Positions 46,776 through 56,345 of a stretch of 64,000 bases of DNA are shown here, in pieces. The position numbers and the translations under genes are program-made. Position 1 is the stretch's first letter; each line of letters begins with the position of its first letter. Origin of the DNA: Lysinibacillus fusiformis (GTDB lineage Bacteria > Bacillota > Bacilli > Bacillales_A > Planococcaceae); the NCBI RefSeq assembly GCF_007362955.1, contig NZ_CP041696.1:992001-1056000 (forward strand), given 5' to 3'. A model generated the notes under the pieces. The model ran no database searches, was not told the origin of the DNA, and worked only from the letters and a program-made list of their open reading frames with translations.

Positions 46776-47897
46776 TTAATCACCTTTCTTAGATAACTTT
46801 GAGACGGCCTGTTCATAAACATTTAATGTTTTCTGGTACATCGGTGAGAACGTAAAATTTCGTAAAAAGCGCCGTTCACTGGCATCTCCCATTTTTTGAC
46901 GAAGTGCTGCATCTGTTAATAATTGTCTCAGTCTTTGTTTGAGCAGTTCTTTATCTTCACGGTCAATTATAAAACCATTATCATTATCAGTAATTAACTC
47001 ACTTACGCCCCCCACATTCGTTGCGATGATTGGAAGGCCCGCTCGCATTGCCTCGATAATTGCTATCGGTAACCCTTCCCAGTCCGATAACAAAACAAAT
47101 AATTGGGCTTGTGCGAGCAGTTCTGTGACTTTTGATTGATTGCCTAAAAACGTTACTCGGTCTGCAAAACCTTTATCAGTAACATATTTTTCAAGATCTG
47201 GACGTAGTGAACCATCCCCGATAAACTGAATTCGCCATGGCACTTCTGGTAGTTCCATTAATGCTGCCAATAATGCATCTTGCCTCTTGGGCACTTCAAA
47301 GCGGGCAACCATCATAATCAGTGGAGAGTCTAAACTGTCATACTTTGGTGCATGTTGATCAGCTAATTGCGCAATGCCATTATGAATCGTCATTAATTTA
47401 TGAGCAGGGGCAATGCCTTTTGTAAGTGCCAGCTTACGATCATACTCAGATACTGTTATGATTTTTATCGTTAACGGCTGTACTGCTTTTTCAAGCTGTC
47501 GATACATCAGTTTCTTCTTTGGTGGAACCCCTTCCGTAAAGCTCCAGCTATGCGCAGTAAAAACTGTAGGAATGCGTAAAAAGCTACCGACTAAACGTCC
47601 AATGGCACCTGCTTTCGAGGAATGTGCAGCTATAACGTCAGGTTTTATAATTTTTAAAGCGGCTCTCAGTTGCCAAAGAGCCTGTAAATCTTTTGATAGA
47701 TGAATCGCACGTTTCATGGCTGGTATACTGATTACATCAATTTTTTCCTCTTGTAAACGCCACAAAGATGCATCATATAAGCCCGTGACAATCGTTACCT
47801 CATGGGCGTCTTGTTTTAATTTTACGGCAAGTTCCTCTACATGCTTCTGCGCGCCACCTACTTTATCCATTCGCGTAATCAGCTGAACAATTTTCAG
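46776..47897 (-). CDS. Family 4 glycosyltransferase, apparent CTG start
   Basis: The first ATG (47870) would cut off the opening strand of the Rossmann fold. In frame upstream the codons read KIVQLITR before MDKVGGAQKHVEEL, which is the normal GT4 opening, and the only initiator at the right distance from GGGAGGTG is CTG at 47897. About 373 residues with TAHSWSF, the acceptor loop, MMVARFEVPKRQDAL, the ExxE region SDWEGLPIAIIEAMRAGLP and NVGGVSE. It transfers a sugar from a nucleotide donor, probably extending the repeat unit begun by the sugar transferase. Confidence 0.82.
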   Translation of the reverse strand: MKIVQLITRMDKVGGAQKHVEELAVKLKQDAHEVTIVTGLYDASLWRLQEEKIDVISIPAMKRAIHLSKDLQALWQLRAALKIIKPDVIAAHSSKAGAIGRLVGSFLRIPTVFTAHSWSFTEGVPPKKKLMYRQLEKAVQPLTIKIITVSEYDRKLALTKGIAPAHKLMTIHNGIAQLADQHAPKYDSLDSPLIMMVARFEVPKRQDALLAALMELPEVPWRIQFIGDGSLRPDLEKYVTDKGFADRVTFLGNQSKVTELLAQAQLFVLLSDWEGLPIAIIEAMRAGLPIIATNVGGVSELITDNDNGFIIDREDKELLKQRLRQLLTDAALRQKMGDASERRFLRNFTFSPMYQKTLNVYEQAVSKLSKKGD

Positions 47898-47922
47898 TAT
47901 CCAACACCTCCCTATTTTTTTG

Positions 47923-48558
47923 TTAATAAGCTCCTGTTCTTGCTAATACTACGAACAATGTTTTGATAACAATTTTTAAATCCACCCAAAAGTTAAAGTT
48001 TTCAACATACTGAATGTCATATGATATTTTTTGCCCATGAGAAATATTTGATCGACCATTAATTTGAGCAAGCCCTGTTAACCCAGGCTTAACTTCTAAG
48101 CGTCGTGACTGCAATGTGTTATAAGCATTTGTGATCGTTGGAACTTCTGGCCGGGGTCCGACAATACTCATGTCCCCTTTTAAAACATTAATGAGCTGTG
48201 GAATTTCATCAATGCTTAACTTACGAAGAATAGCCCCCACTTTTGTAATACGCGCATCTTGGTCAGATTTGAAATAGTAATCATCAGGTATGCCATCCGC
48301 ACACATAGTAGGCATATTTACAGGGATTGCCTGAATGTTCATCGTCCTTAACTTCCAAATGATAAACCGTTGATGATCAGAACCTGTTCGAATTTGTTTA
48401 AAGAAGATGGGGCGACCTGTGGTAATTAATAATAGGAGGAATACCGCTAACATAAGAGGAATTGTTATTAAAAGTAAGAGTAGTGCCCCTACAATATCAA
48501 AAATCCGCTTCCCATACTGACCGTAAAATGTGATTGTCTCAGTTGCCTGCACGTGCAA
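47923..48558 (-). CDS. Initiating sugar transferase (undecaprenyl-phosphate type)
   Basis: A TTG at 48558 has AAAGGATGATGTA upstream; no ATG is near. About 211 residues. One membrane helix at about 20-44 (DIVGALLLLLITIPLMLAVF), then the Bac_transf domain: GRPIFFKQIRTG, IIWKLRTM, RKLSIDEIPQLINVLKGDMS, IVGPRPEVP and VKPGLTGLAQINGRS. It links the first sugar-1-phosphate to undecaprenyl phosphate, starting repeat-unit synthesis. First gene of the operon. Confidence 0.92.
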   Translation of the reverse strand: MHVQATETITFYGQYGKRIFDIVGALLLLLITIPLMLAVFLLLLITTGRPIFFKQIRTGSDHQRFIIWKLRTMNIQAIPVNMPTMCADGIPDDYYFKSDQDARITKVGAILRKLSIDEIPQLINVLKGDMSIVGPRPEVPTITNAYNTLQSRRLEVKPGLTGLAQINGRSNISHGQKISYDIQYVENFNFWVDLKIVIKTLFVVLARTGAY

Positions 48559-48659
48559 TACATCATCCTTTGCATTTTTTTAGCACTTAACTTTATATAT
48601 TCATTTCCCACACTAATAGAACTATTTCAGACAAAGCAAATACACAGTTTATATGACAA

Positions 48660-48698
48660 AAAAAAAAGTCATTTCAGAGACATTTCTGAAATAACTCC
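48660..48698 (-). terminator. Terminator after the OsmC-family gene
   Basis: On the minus strand GTTATTTCAGAAATG pairs with CATTTCTGAAATGAC-type arms, then a run of ten T. It separates the OsmC gene from the polysaccharide operon promoter. Confidence 0.85.
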
Positions 48699-48754
48699 TC
48701 AAAAGTTTGAAGGCGAAAGTGATTTATTGTTTTAATTAGGAAGCTTTTTTCCAT

Positions 48755-49198
48755 TTAGCCTTGTTCAATTTGAACTTGGCATTCGATGCGAACATTTCCT
48801 TGTAACGCTTTACTGATCATACATGTTTTTTCTGCCTTCTCAGCTATTCGATGAATGCGTCTCTGCTCACGTTCAGTTAAATCTTTGACAACAATAGTTG
48901 GCTTATGAACAATTTGCTCGTATGTAAAAACACCGTTTGTTACATCTACAAACCCTTGTGCTTGCATCGACAAATCCAACACGGGTACTTTCGAATTTTC
49001 TAATAGCGTTGACAGTGTTATTAAATAACACGTAGCCGCTGCACCGAGTAGCATTTCATCTGGATTTGTGCCAATTCCTGGTCCATTCATTTCCTGCGGA
49101 ATAGAAATTTTAGTGTTCAATTTGCTAGCTGTTAAATTCCCTGCACCATTTCTTCCCTCTGACCATGTCAAATTCATATTAAACTTATGTTGAACCAT
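48755..49198 (-). CDS. OsmC-family peroxiredoxin-like protein
   Basis: 147 residues from ATG 49198, with AAAGGGGAGATT upstream. OsmC fold: MLLGAAATCYLITLSTLLEN carries the first Cys, and AEKTCMISKALQGNV the second. Both active-site cysteines are present, so it may reduce organic hydroperoxides. It is closer to the YhfA-like branch than to Ohr in its LLGAAATCY block, but that is an impression. Confidence 0.86.
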   Translation of the reverse strand: MVQHKFNMNLTWSEGRNGAGNLTASKLNTKISIPQEMNGPGIGTNPDEMLLGAAATCYLITLSTLLENSKVPVLDLSMQAQGFVDVTNGVFTYEQIVHKPTIVVKDLTEREQRRIHRIAEKAEKTCMISKALQGNVRIECQVQIEQG

Positions 49199-49618
49199 TC
49201 AAATCTCCCCTTTCGAAAATGTTAATAATCGTAAATATTTTCATTTACACAAACTAGAAAGATCTGTTTCTTATGAAAATATTTAAAATTTCTATAATGA
49301 TCATACTTCAACACTTGAATCCACTGTAGGTTGATATATTTTCTCCTCACCCTATTCCTTGGTTTATTCATCATTTTTAAATTATTTAAAAATGGAATGG
49401 TCGTGGAGCCACCTAATTATTATGACATTGAAGAAACTATTTCAACCATTAACGTTCATTTTAGCCTTCTATCTACAAAGGTCACATGTTCGATAGACAT
49501 TTTCCTAAAGTTGTAAAAGTGAGGCCCCCTGTTTTTTAGGATACATAGCGGTGATATGCGATTAGATGGGTACACATTTCAGCGAATTTCCCGTGACAGG
49601 ATAGCAAATGTCGTCCAT
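49199..49618. other. Intergenic region, no gene supported
   Basis: A 61-codon frame at 49331-49516 starts MIYFLLTLFLGLFIIFKLFK and could be a short membrane peptide, but it begins with TTG, has no ribosome site at a proper distance and loses protein character after residue 35. It may be a fragment of a lost membrane-protein gene. Confidence 0.4.
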
Positions 49619-49621
49619 ATT

Positions 49622-49662
49622 AAAATGCCCGCTCTCGAAACAACCAAGAGAGTCGGGCATTC
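49622..49662 (-). terminator. Terminator after the Na/Pi symporter gene
   Basis: AATGCCCGCTCTCG pairs with GAGAGTCGGGCATT on either strand around a short loop, directly past the symporter stop. Confidence 0.8.
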
Positions 49663-49664
49663 AT

Positions 49665-51275
49665 TTAATCTGTTAAAGCAAAGTCTTTCGTTGCTTCCCC
49701 ATGTCGGCTTTTTTTCGTCGCCGTTTGATATTCTGCTAACCGCGCAGTTGTACGCCAGTAGTGATAGACAAGGCGATCTATCCACAATAATGCTTCTACT
49801 TTTGAAACAGCCGTCTCTAACTCTACCATGTTGCCAACAGAGTTCTCAAAATAAGCATTGCGTTTATCTCGCCGCTCTGCTGCCATACCAGCTGAAGTTT
49901 CCTGTAAAAGCATCGAAATCTCAGGTAGACGAGTATCCTCATCAATGATTATCAGTACTTCTTTCAGCACTGTCAGCCATTTTTTCGTTAATGTTGGCTG
50001 TAATTGGAGAGAATTTGGATGTTGTTCACGAAGTGCCTTTGCCAAACGATACAAATGATCCAATGCATGTAACAATGAAATATGCTTGTAGCGATCCTTC
50101 TTAGATGTAGATTGTATGGAATCCATGAACAATCGTGTTTTTTCAATTGCTTCATCAATTTGATTTAGCTTACTTTCAGCTTCCGTTGTCATTTTTTGAG
50201 TTTGAATAAGCGCTACGATAACTGTTGTTAACTCTTTCGTAATATCCTGAAGCGTATTAAATGAAACCTCCACAGCAACTCCTGGCACCTTTGCTACGCT
50301 ATCGTCAAGATTGCGCGTTAAATAGCTGCCCTTTTCAGGGATTATTTTCTCGATCATTCGTGCGAATGGACGTGCAAATGGCACAAAAATAATTGCACCT
50401 ACAACACTAAATAATGTATGAAATACTGCAATACCAAGTGTTTCATCGAAGCCATTGTTAATGATGGTTGTTACATATTCAGTCAGTTTAAACATGAGCG
50501 TTGCACCGAGCGTTACAATGATTGCTGTTGCTACGTTAAATAGCACATGCGTCATTGCTGTTCGTTTGGCTGCCGTTGAAGCACCAATCGCCGCAAAAAG
50601 TGCAGTTGCGGTTGTACCAATATTTTGGCCGATGACTAAATAGGCAGCTTGCTCAAAGTCAATAGCCCCTGCATATAACGCTGTCAATGTAGCGGCAATT
50701 GCTGCACTTGATGCCTGCATAATGACTGTCATGATCAGCCCCAAGACAATCAAAATGACTTTACCACCGACTGTATTCGCCTGAAATGCATCAAATGGAA
50801 TCATATCCTGCACGGAGGCCATACCGCCTTGAAGTACATCAATACCTAAAAATAATAAGCCAAAGCCTGTAAAAAGACCTCCTGCCGCTTTAAAATCACG
50901 AGGAGCTAATAATTGCACAAAAACGCCAAGTGCAATGAAAGGTAATGACATTGTTTGCATATTAATCTTTAAGCCAATTAAGGAAATAATCCACCCTGTA
51001 CTTGTACTCCCAATATTTGCACCTATAATGACACCAATGGATTGCACAAATGTTAATAGTCCTGCACTGACAAAGCCGATTGTAATCAGCGTAGTGGCTG
51101 TGGAGGATTGCACAAGCATCGTCATCAATGTGCCTGATAACACCGAACTAATTGTGCCACCCGTAAAGCGGTTCAACCATTTTTTTAGTGCATCCCCTGC
51201 AAGCTCTTTTAAACCGTTAGTAAGCATCGTCATACCGAGTAAGAATAAACCAATGCCCCCTAATACATTAATCAA
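49665..51275 (-). CDS. Na/Pi cotransporter with PhoU-like C terminus
   Basis: TTG at 51275 stands nine bases after AAGGAG; the open frame upstream is leader. About 536 residues. The membrane part has the two inverted QSS repeats of the NptA family: TMLVQSSTATTLITIGFVSA and VIMQASSAAIAATLTALY, with GANIGSTSTGWII and GQNIGTTATALFAAIG. The C-terminal 190 residues form a PhoU-like helical bundle. It takes up phosphate with sodium. The gene is alone between terminators. Confidence 0.9.
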   Translation of the reverse strand: MINVLGGIGLFLLGMTMLTNGLKELAGDALKKWLNRFTGGTISSVLSGTLMTMLVQSSTATTLITIGFVSAGLLTFVQSIGVIIGANIGSTSTGWIISLIGLKINMQTMSLPFIALGVFVQLLAPRDFKAAGGLFTGFGLLFLGIDVLQGGMASVQDMIPFDAFQANTVGGKVILIVLGLIMTVIMQASSAAIAATLTALYAGAIDFEQAAYLVIGQNIGTTATALFAAIGASTAAKRTAMTHVLFNVATAIIVTLGATLMFKLTEYVTTIINNGFDETLGIAVFHTLFSVVGAIIFVPFARPFARMIEKIIPEKGSYLTRNLDDSVAKVPGVAVEVSFNTLQDITKELTTVIVALIQTQKMTTEAESKLNQIDEAIEKTRLFMDSIQSTSKKDRYKHISLLHALDHLYRLAKALREQHPNSLQLQPTLTKKWLTVLKEVLIIIDEDTRLPEISMLLQETSAGMAAERRDKRNAYFENSVGNMVELETAVSKVEALLWIDRLVYHYWRTTARLAEYQTATKKSRHGEATKDFALTD

Positions 51276-51465
51276 ACTATCTACACTCCTTATGATATAT
51301 TTTACAAATGTCCTGAAAGATTTATAAATATTTACAAAATTAATAATACTTAATATTACCATCTTTATATTTTATAGGATAGCTATCTTTGTTTCACTTT
51401 TATGAAAAACAGTGTCCTTCATTTTATGGTAAAATAGAAAAAACATTTCTTTAGGAGATTTGATG

Positions 51466-52047
51466 ATGATTTTAACAAAGCAACAAGCATTACAAGCACT
51501 CAATAATAAAGAATTTATCGGTTTTACGATACTAACGGGCAATATAATTATAAAAAAGGTCAATAAAACCGACTATAATATTTTTGTTTATGAGGAAAGT
51601 AACGAAAAACCAATGCATTATGTGGGCTCAATCATGAACGTGATGGCCACTATGAGCGACAAAGCTTCGAATAAAGATTTTATAATTGTAGAAAACCTAC
51701 CTATGCAAAATACGGCGGAGGAAGCTTCAGAAGAAGAAACGGATGAAAATATAACAGCGCTACATGAAGAAAAACGAGCAGTGCCTGGTTTTGAAGGTTT
51801 ATATGAAATTACTGCGAGCGGTCGTATACTTACAGTTCGTGAAAATCGCCCTTTAGCTAGATGTAATGATGAGTATGGTTTCCATATCGTCCGTTTAACA
51901 AAAGAAGGTGTAGCATCTAATCATAATGTATTTGAGTTATGGAAACAGACATATCCAGAACTCGAACAAACAAATTTCAAAGGTTCGTTAAAAGCAAAAT
52001 ACGGCACTGGTTGCAAACTTACTGACAAACCAGGCATCCACTTCTAA
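51466..52047 (+). CDS. Protein with NUMOD4-like segment, function unknown
   Basis: ATG at 51466 (also ATG 51463, TTG 51460) after TTAGGAGA. About 193 residues. Residues 1-70 (ILTKQQALQALNNKEFIGFT and on) form a small alpha/beta unit, an acidic linker follows (AEEASEEETDENI), and residues 108-140 have VPGFEGLYEITASGRILTVR, which resembles the NUMOD4 DNA-binding motif of HNH homing endonucleases. No HNH nuclease is attached. It may be a domesticated DNA-binding module or a chance likeness. Confidence 0.62.
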   Translation: MILTKQQALQALNNKEFIGFTILTGNIIIKKVNKTDYNIFVYEESNEKPMHYVGSIMNVMATMSDKASNKDFIIVENLPMQNTAEEASEEETDENITALHEEKRAVPGFEGLYEITASGRILTVRENRPLARCNDEYGFHIVRLTKEGVASNHNVFELWKQTYPELEQTNFKGSLKAKYGTGCKLTDKPGIHF

Positions 52048-52054
52048 ACATAAA

Positions 52055-52095
52055 AAATCCTCATGCCCATTAAAAGGCACTGAGGATTTTTTATT
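52055..52095. terminator. Bidirectional terminator between convergent genes
   Basis: AAAAATCCTCA pairs with TGAGGATTTTT, with GTGCC/GGCA pairing inside. It serves the NUMOD4-like gene on the plus strand and the CelD-like gene ending at 52094 on the minus strand. Confidence 0.85.
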
Positions 52096-53794
52096 AAATA
52101 AGTAAAGGGAACAACACTAAGTGCCATATATGTTCAAACTTTTGTCCTTTATACTGAATATGCTTTGCCCACTTATTTTCTTGACGCGAAATTTTTTCCC
52201 ATTTAAATAAACGACGAATCCGTACTCGTTCTACTTTTTCAAATCCTAACTTCACAAGCGTTCTTCGTTTGTTCCATTCATACCAATTTACAGCGGTGCA
52301 TATCGCCCTTCCTTCTTGCTGCACTTGTGCCACTATTTCGGGAAATAGCTGAATGGCATTATCTTTAATATACGTAGAATTAGGTGGAAGTTCCTGTGTA
52401 AAATCGACAGTTTCCTCACGTATTAAATTATCATGGCGCAAAAATGATATTTGTTGCGTGTTTTCACCATAAAGCTTATAACCTCTAAAAAACTGTGAAA
52501 TGAGTTCTGATCGATTGTCACTTTCCATTACATCTTGTATGGAGATTTCATTTAAATCAGTGGTTGATTGACATACCGTACTCTTTAAATAATACAAGTC
52601 AAAACTGGTTACAACTATCATGCGATTTATGCCTTTTTTTAAGGTATCAAACCAATCTTTCAGACGGGCTTCTTTTAAAAAATAATGAAGCTCACCCAAT
52701 CGATCCCGTTTCAGTTTTACCAGTTGGTGATTTTCACTTAATTTTCTTTTCAATGTATCACGTACCACCATCATCAGCCGGATAATACGCTCTCTCGTTC
52801 CTTCAGTACTCATAACAAATTTTCGCGTAAAATCCAAATGTGTATACCATTCAAACTTATACGGCTCATAACCGCTTCCAAAATCATAAAATCGATAGTT
52901 TGAACGATGTGCTTTCAACATATTTGCTCTTTCGATTAATCGCCCAGGACCAAAAATATTGAAATCAGGCTCGTGGCCCATTGCCTGACAAAAATTCCGA
53001 TCTCTGCAACAAATATCAATTGTAAAGCCAATCCACTGGTCCTCAAACTCTAAGTTGTCTACTTCCACACGAAATGCATTACTTTGTTGCATTGCTAAAC
53101 GTTCAAAAAAAAGACGTGTTTGTCGTTCAGTAAACCCACTTTTATCAATTTTTTTGCGCCATCTTCTTTCAAATAACTCGAACATCCTATCTAAATTCTT
53201 GGCACTAACCTCTTGAAATTTTAATTTCCCAAGTGCTCTTAAGCGTTTTTCGCGACGATTAATGCTTTTAAACCTTTTGTGATGCTTCTGAAGAAAAGCA
53301 TTAAGTTCCATTGATTTAAAATCTATATAAGGTGTCACCGTGCGGAAAACGGAATGAGGTAGTTGTCGTTCTTGCGCATATTTTTCCAATAAATAAGATG
53401 TTTTCTTACTTTCTAATAAGCCATGCAACACAAAAATAACTCTTTTATATTTTCGAGTAAGCTCTTTTAATAAATATTCCAAAGCTTGTTCCTTCCAAAC
53501 ACCCTCAGCAATCACGCCCATATAAGTGGCGAATCCTTGTCCTAAAAAGCTAACTTGATGGATTCCACCAAAGCGAACAGTCCGGATGAAAGGGAAAAAT
53601 GCAACGCTCTCTCCTTTGTGCTCGACAATGTAAATTTCTACATTCTCTTCGCTTCCGAGTGTCGTCCACCAAGTAGAAACCCATTGATACTCTATAAAAG
53701 GATTGTCATTTTTTTCACGTTCCAGTATCCCTGACCAAGTGTCCTTATACGACTCTAGCTCTTCAATCGTTGTCACGAGTCTATACACTAACAC
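52094..53794 (-). CDS. Second CelD/BcsL-like GNAT acetyltransferase
   Basis: GTG at 53794, eleven bases after AAGGAG; a GTG at 53806 touches the ribosome site. About 566 residues, alike along its whole length to the protein at 45101: NDNPFIEYQWVSTWW, VAFFPFIRTVRFGG, FVLHGLLESKKTS, INRREKRLRALGKL, WIGFTIDICCRDRNFC, GSGYEPYKFEWYTHLDFTRK and the C-terminal ISIQDVMESDNRSELISQFF. It stands alone, 3.5 kb from the operon holding its paralogue. It may acylate the same or another glycan. Confidence 0.73.
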   Translation of the reverse strand: MLVYRLVTTIEELESYKDTWSGILEREKNDNPFIEYQWVSTWWTTLGSEENVEIYIVEHKGESVAFFPFIRTVRFGGIHQVSFLGQGFATYMGVIAEGVWKEQALEYLLKELTRKYKRVIFVLHGLLESKKTSYLLEKYAQERQLPHSVFRTVTPYIDFKSMELNAFLQKHHKRFKSINRREKRLRALGKLKFQEVSAKNLDRMFELFERRWRKKIDKSGFTERQTRLFFERLAMQQSNAFRVEVDNLEFEDQWIGFTIDICCRDRNFCQAMGHEPDFNIFGPGRLIERANMLKAHRSNYRFYDFGSGYEPYKFEWYTHLDFTRKFVMSTEGTRERIIRLMMVVRDTLKRKLSENHQLVKLKRDRLGELHYFLKEARLKDWFDTLKKGINRMIVVTSFDLYYLKSTVCQSTTDLNEISIQDVMESDNRSELISQFFRGYKLYGENTQQISFLRHDNLIREETVDFTQELPPNSTYIKDNAIQLFPEIVAQVQQEGRAICTAVNWYEWNKRRTLVKLGFEKVERVRIRRLFKWEKISRQENKWAKHIQYKGQKFEHIWHLVLFPLLI

Positions 53795-53872
53795 GTGTTT
53801 TGTCACTCCTTTTTTACTTTCGATGAAAATGCTTCGTTGTTTTCAAGCAAATCAAATAAAGTGAAACTTCAA

Positions 53873-54085
53873 TCAGTGGGGGTTTTCTTCATCCCCCACA
53901 ATAAATAGAGGAACACAAGCTAAAACCTTCACATCCTGTGAAAAAGCTTGTGTGACCAACATCCTGTCGCTGCCGCTTCGCTTTCGCACATAAAACATCT
54001 GTTGCCCCGAACCAATCGGACTTTTACGGTCAGTTGATCGCCCACCTAGTTGACTCGTTCTCTTCTCCACTTGAGGTGGGTGTCT
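53873..54085 (-). repeat. Structured repeat related to the one in the suf operon
   Basis: On the minus strand: a 5' hairpin CCCACCT ... AGGTGGG, then GACCG, a second hairpin with CCGATTGGTTCGG, the core CAGATGTTTTATGTGCGAAA, GCGAAGCGGCAGCGACAGGA, a hairpin TTCACAGGATGTGAA, and a final hairpin GTGGGGG ... CCCCCAC. Order and core match the 12030-12280 element while stem sequences differ. A 65-codon frame inside it is probably not a gene. The rest of 53807-54368 is AT-rich without genes. Confidence 0.65.
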
Positions 54086-54368
54086 TACTGCGTTAATGCG
54101 GGATAAATTTATACATGTTCAATTTTGCACTTAGTAGCTACTCTATTCGTAGATACAAAACATTAGAACATTTACCTAGACATTCAGTAGTACTCATTCC
54201 AAATAGGTATTTATCAACATAAACTCTATGTTTTATTCACAAGCTTCTAAGCCTATTAAAAGGGTAGGTACCAACAGTCCTTCAAACAATAACAATCGTT
54301 TTCTATATGATAAAAACCCGCTTTGCTTTCCCGTAGGCGTCTACGCGGATTTTACCCTTTACATAAAA

Positions 54369-54617
54369 GGCTGGGACAAAAGAGAAAAAGTGTTAGATTG
54401 ACTGCTGTCGATCAACACTTTTTTGCTGTAAGCGTTGATGTCTGCTACGGCGGACGCTTTCCATGGGCGTGGCCTTCGCAACCATCAACTAGTACTCACT
54501 TCTGAATTTTATTTATTCCAAAAGGAAGAACATCTAAATTTTCCTTCATTTTTAGATAGCAAAAATTTAATAACGACTTTGCTCCTCTTTCTTAAAATTT
54601 AAAGTTATGTCCCAGAC
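54369..54617 (+). repeat. GGCTGGGACA dispersed repeat, shorter copy
   Basis: Starts GGCTGGGACA and ends TGTCCCAG, so the ends are inverted. It is nearly identical to 57572-57869 along its length but lacks about 50 bp in the middle, and one arm of its internal hairpin (AGTGTTAGAT ... ATCAACACT) has lost a base. MITE-like in form. It may act as a terminator through its internal hairpin and T-run. Confidence 0.8.
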
Positions 54618-54656
54618 TCTTTTACTTTTGGGGCAGTCCCTTAGTATGAGTAAGTT

Positions 54657-56345
54657 TTATACCTCTACAAGAGTCGCTTGTTGTTTGTAACTTGCATTCT
54701 CCATATGAGAGGTTGCAATATAACTTAAAGTCATTCCTGGCCCCAGCGTCGCACCAGGTCCTGGATATGTTTCGCCCATAATTGACGCAGAGCAATTTCT
54801 AGAGGCATAAAGACCTTCTATTGGTGTGCCATCTGCCTTTACAACACGTGCTTGCTCATCCACAACTAAGCCACCCTTTGTACCAATATCACCAGGATAT
54901 AAACGCAAAGCATAGTAAGGTGCTTTGTTCAATTCAGCTAAGTTAGGATTTTTCAACGTTGGATCCCCATAATAATTATCATAAGCGCTATCTCCTCTTT
55001 GGAAATCATCATCATGGCCATTACGAGCAAAAACATTAAAACGCGTAACTGTTTCTACTAAATTCTCTATCGGTACATCCATTTGCTGCGCTAGTTCTTC
55101 AATTGTTTGTGCACTTTTCACAATATCATGGTCAAACCAGCTTTTTGGGAATGCTTGCCCAGGAAATAAACCAGTGAAAATATATCGACTCTTCGCTGTT
55201 GCATCAATCAAGATCCAAGATGGTACAGCATCATTCGTGTCTTTATGATGCGCTTGCATGTTATCTACAAACTCATGATAAGGAGCTGCTTCATTTAGAT
55301 AACGTTTCCCCACATTATCTACAACCATCATATTTGGCACGCCTCGGTCCGCTACTAAGAAGAAAGGTTGTCCATTTGGATCGATTACTGATGGTGCCCC
55401 CCATACCTTATCCATTAGATCTAAGCTTGCACCGATTCGTAAACCTGGTTCAATAACATCACCTGTCTGCCCTTCTGGTGTAGAGGTCCATTTTGCATCG
55501 GTTGGGCTCGGCAAGTACTTCTCACGATACGCTTGATTATGTGAAAAACCACCAGATGAAAGTACAACACCACGTTTGGCCTCAATATGCAGCTCGCGTC
55601 CATCTCGCTCTACTAGTAAACCAACAACACGATCATTTTCAACGACAAAGTCTTTAAATGCCGTTGAAAGCCAAAGCTCACCATTCGCCTCCGCTAATGA
55701 CATTCTTAGTCGTGCAATCAATGACTGTCCTAAGGCCACTAGCTGACTACCTGTTACTTTAGATTTCACTAACCTCGCGCCTAATTTAAGTGCAGTTGTT
55801 TTACCTATCGTTGTACGTCTAATCATATTTACCTTATGGAACTCAAAGCTATTCATCGTGAATCCCTTCGTAGACATTGTCGAACGACGCATTGTATCTC
55901 CTAATGTGCCCATCTTTTTCAAATCAAATAAAAGTGGCTCAATCGACCGTCCTTGAGCAAGGCCCCCTGGCTTTTCAGGATAATAATCCGAATAACCTTT
56001 AGCATATTGGAAGCGTATATGATTGGTATTATTGCATAAAAACTTTAACATTTCAGGTCCACGTGTAATGTAAGCTTCTTTCAATGCGGCTGGCACACGA
56101 TCGCCAATAGTTGAATCCAAGTATAAACGAGCTTGTTTGTGTGTATCAGGAACTCCCGCACCTTTAATCACATGGTTATTTGGAATCCATAGCGCACCCC
56201 CAGATAATGCAGATGCCCCACCGTAACAATCAGTTTTTTCAATGACTAATGACTTCATTCCTTGCAACTTTGCCGTTAGACCTGCTGTTAACCCTGCTGC
56301 TCCCGAACCTACAACTACCACATCATAACTCGCATCCCAATTCAT
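54657..56345 (-). CDS. FAD-dependent oxidoreductase, 3-ketosteroid dehydrogenase (KstD)-like
   Basis: ATG at 56345 after GAGGAATG; ATG 56366 is an alternative. About 562 residues of the FAD_binding_2 class: VVVVGSGAAGLTAGLTAKLQ, EKTDCYGGASALSGGALWIP, GVVLSSGGFSHN, and near the end YPGDIGTKGGLVVDEQARVV, GLYASRNCSASIMGETYPGP and GATLGPGMTLSY. The PGDxGTxGG block and TYPGPGAT suit KstD and related fumarate-reductase-like enzymes. The true substrate is unknown; Bacillota members are rarely tested on steroids. Confidence 0.82.
   Translation of the reverse strand: MNWDASYDVVVVGSGAAGLTAGLTAKLQGMKSLVIEKTDCYGGASALSGGALWIPNNHVIKGAGVPDTHKQARLYLDSTIGDRVPAALKEAYITRGPEMLKFLCNNTNHIRFQYAKGYSDYYPEKPGGLAQGRSIEPLLFDLKKMGTLGDTMRRSTMSTKGFTMNSFEFHKVNMIRRTTIGKTTALKLGARLVKSKVTGSQLVALGQSLIARLRMSLAEANGELWLSTAFKDFVVENDRVVGLLVERDGRELHIEAKRGVVLSSGGFSHNQAYREKYLPSPTDAKWTSTPEGQTGDVIEPGLRIGASLDLMDKVWGAPSVIDPNGQPFFLVADRGVPNMMVVDNVGKRYLNEAAPYHEFVDNMQAHHKDTNDAVPSWILIDATAKSRYIFTGLFPGQAFPKSWFDHDIVKSAQTIEELAQQMDVPIENLVETVTRFNVFARNGHDDDFQRGDSAYDNYYGDPTLKNPNLAELNKAPYYALRLYPGDIGTKGGLVVDEQARVVKADGTPIEGLYASRNCSASIMGETYPGPGATLGPGMTLSYIATSHMENASYKQQATLVEV

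Noticed and set aside
49331..49516. Possible small membrane protein
   Set aside because: TTG start without usable ribosome site, and membrane-like character ends after about 35 residues.
53873..54070. 65-codon minus frame (MEKRTSQLGGRST and on)
   Set aside because: It lies wholly inside the structured repeat and its residues simply follow the hairpin sequence; no ribosome site.
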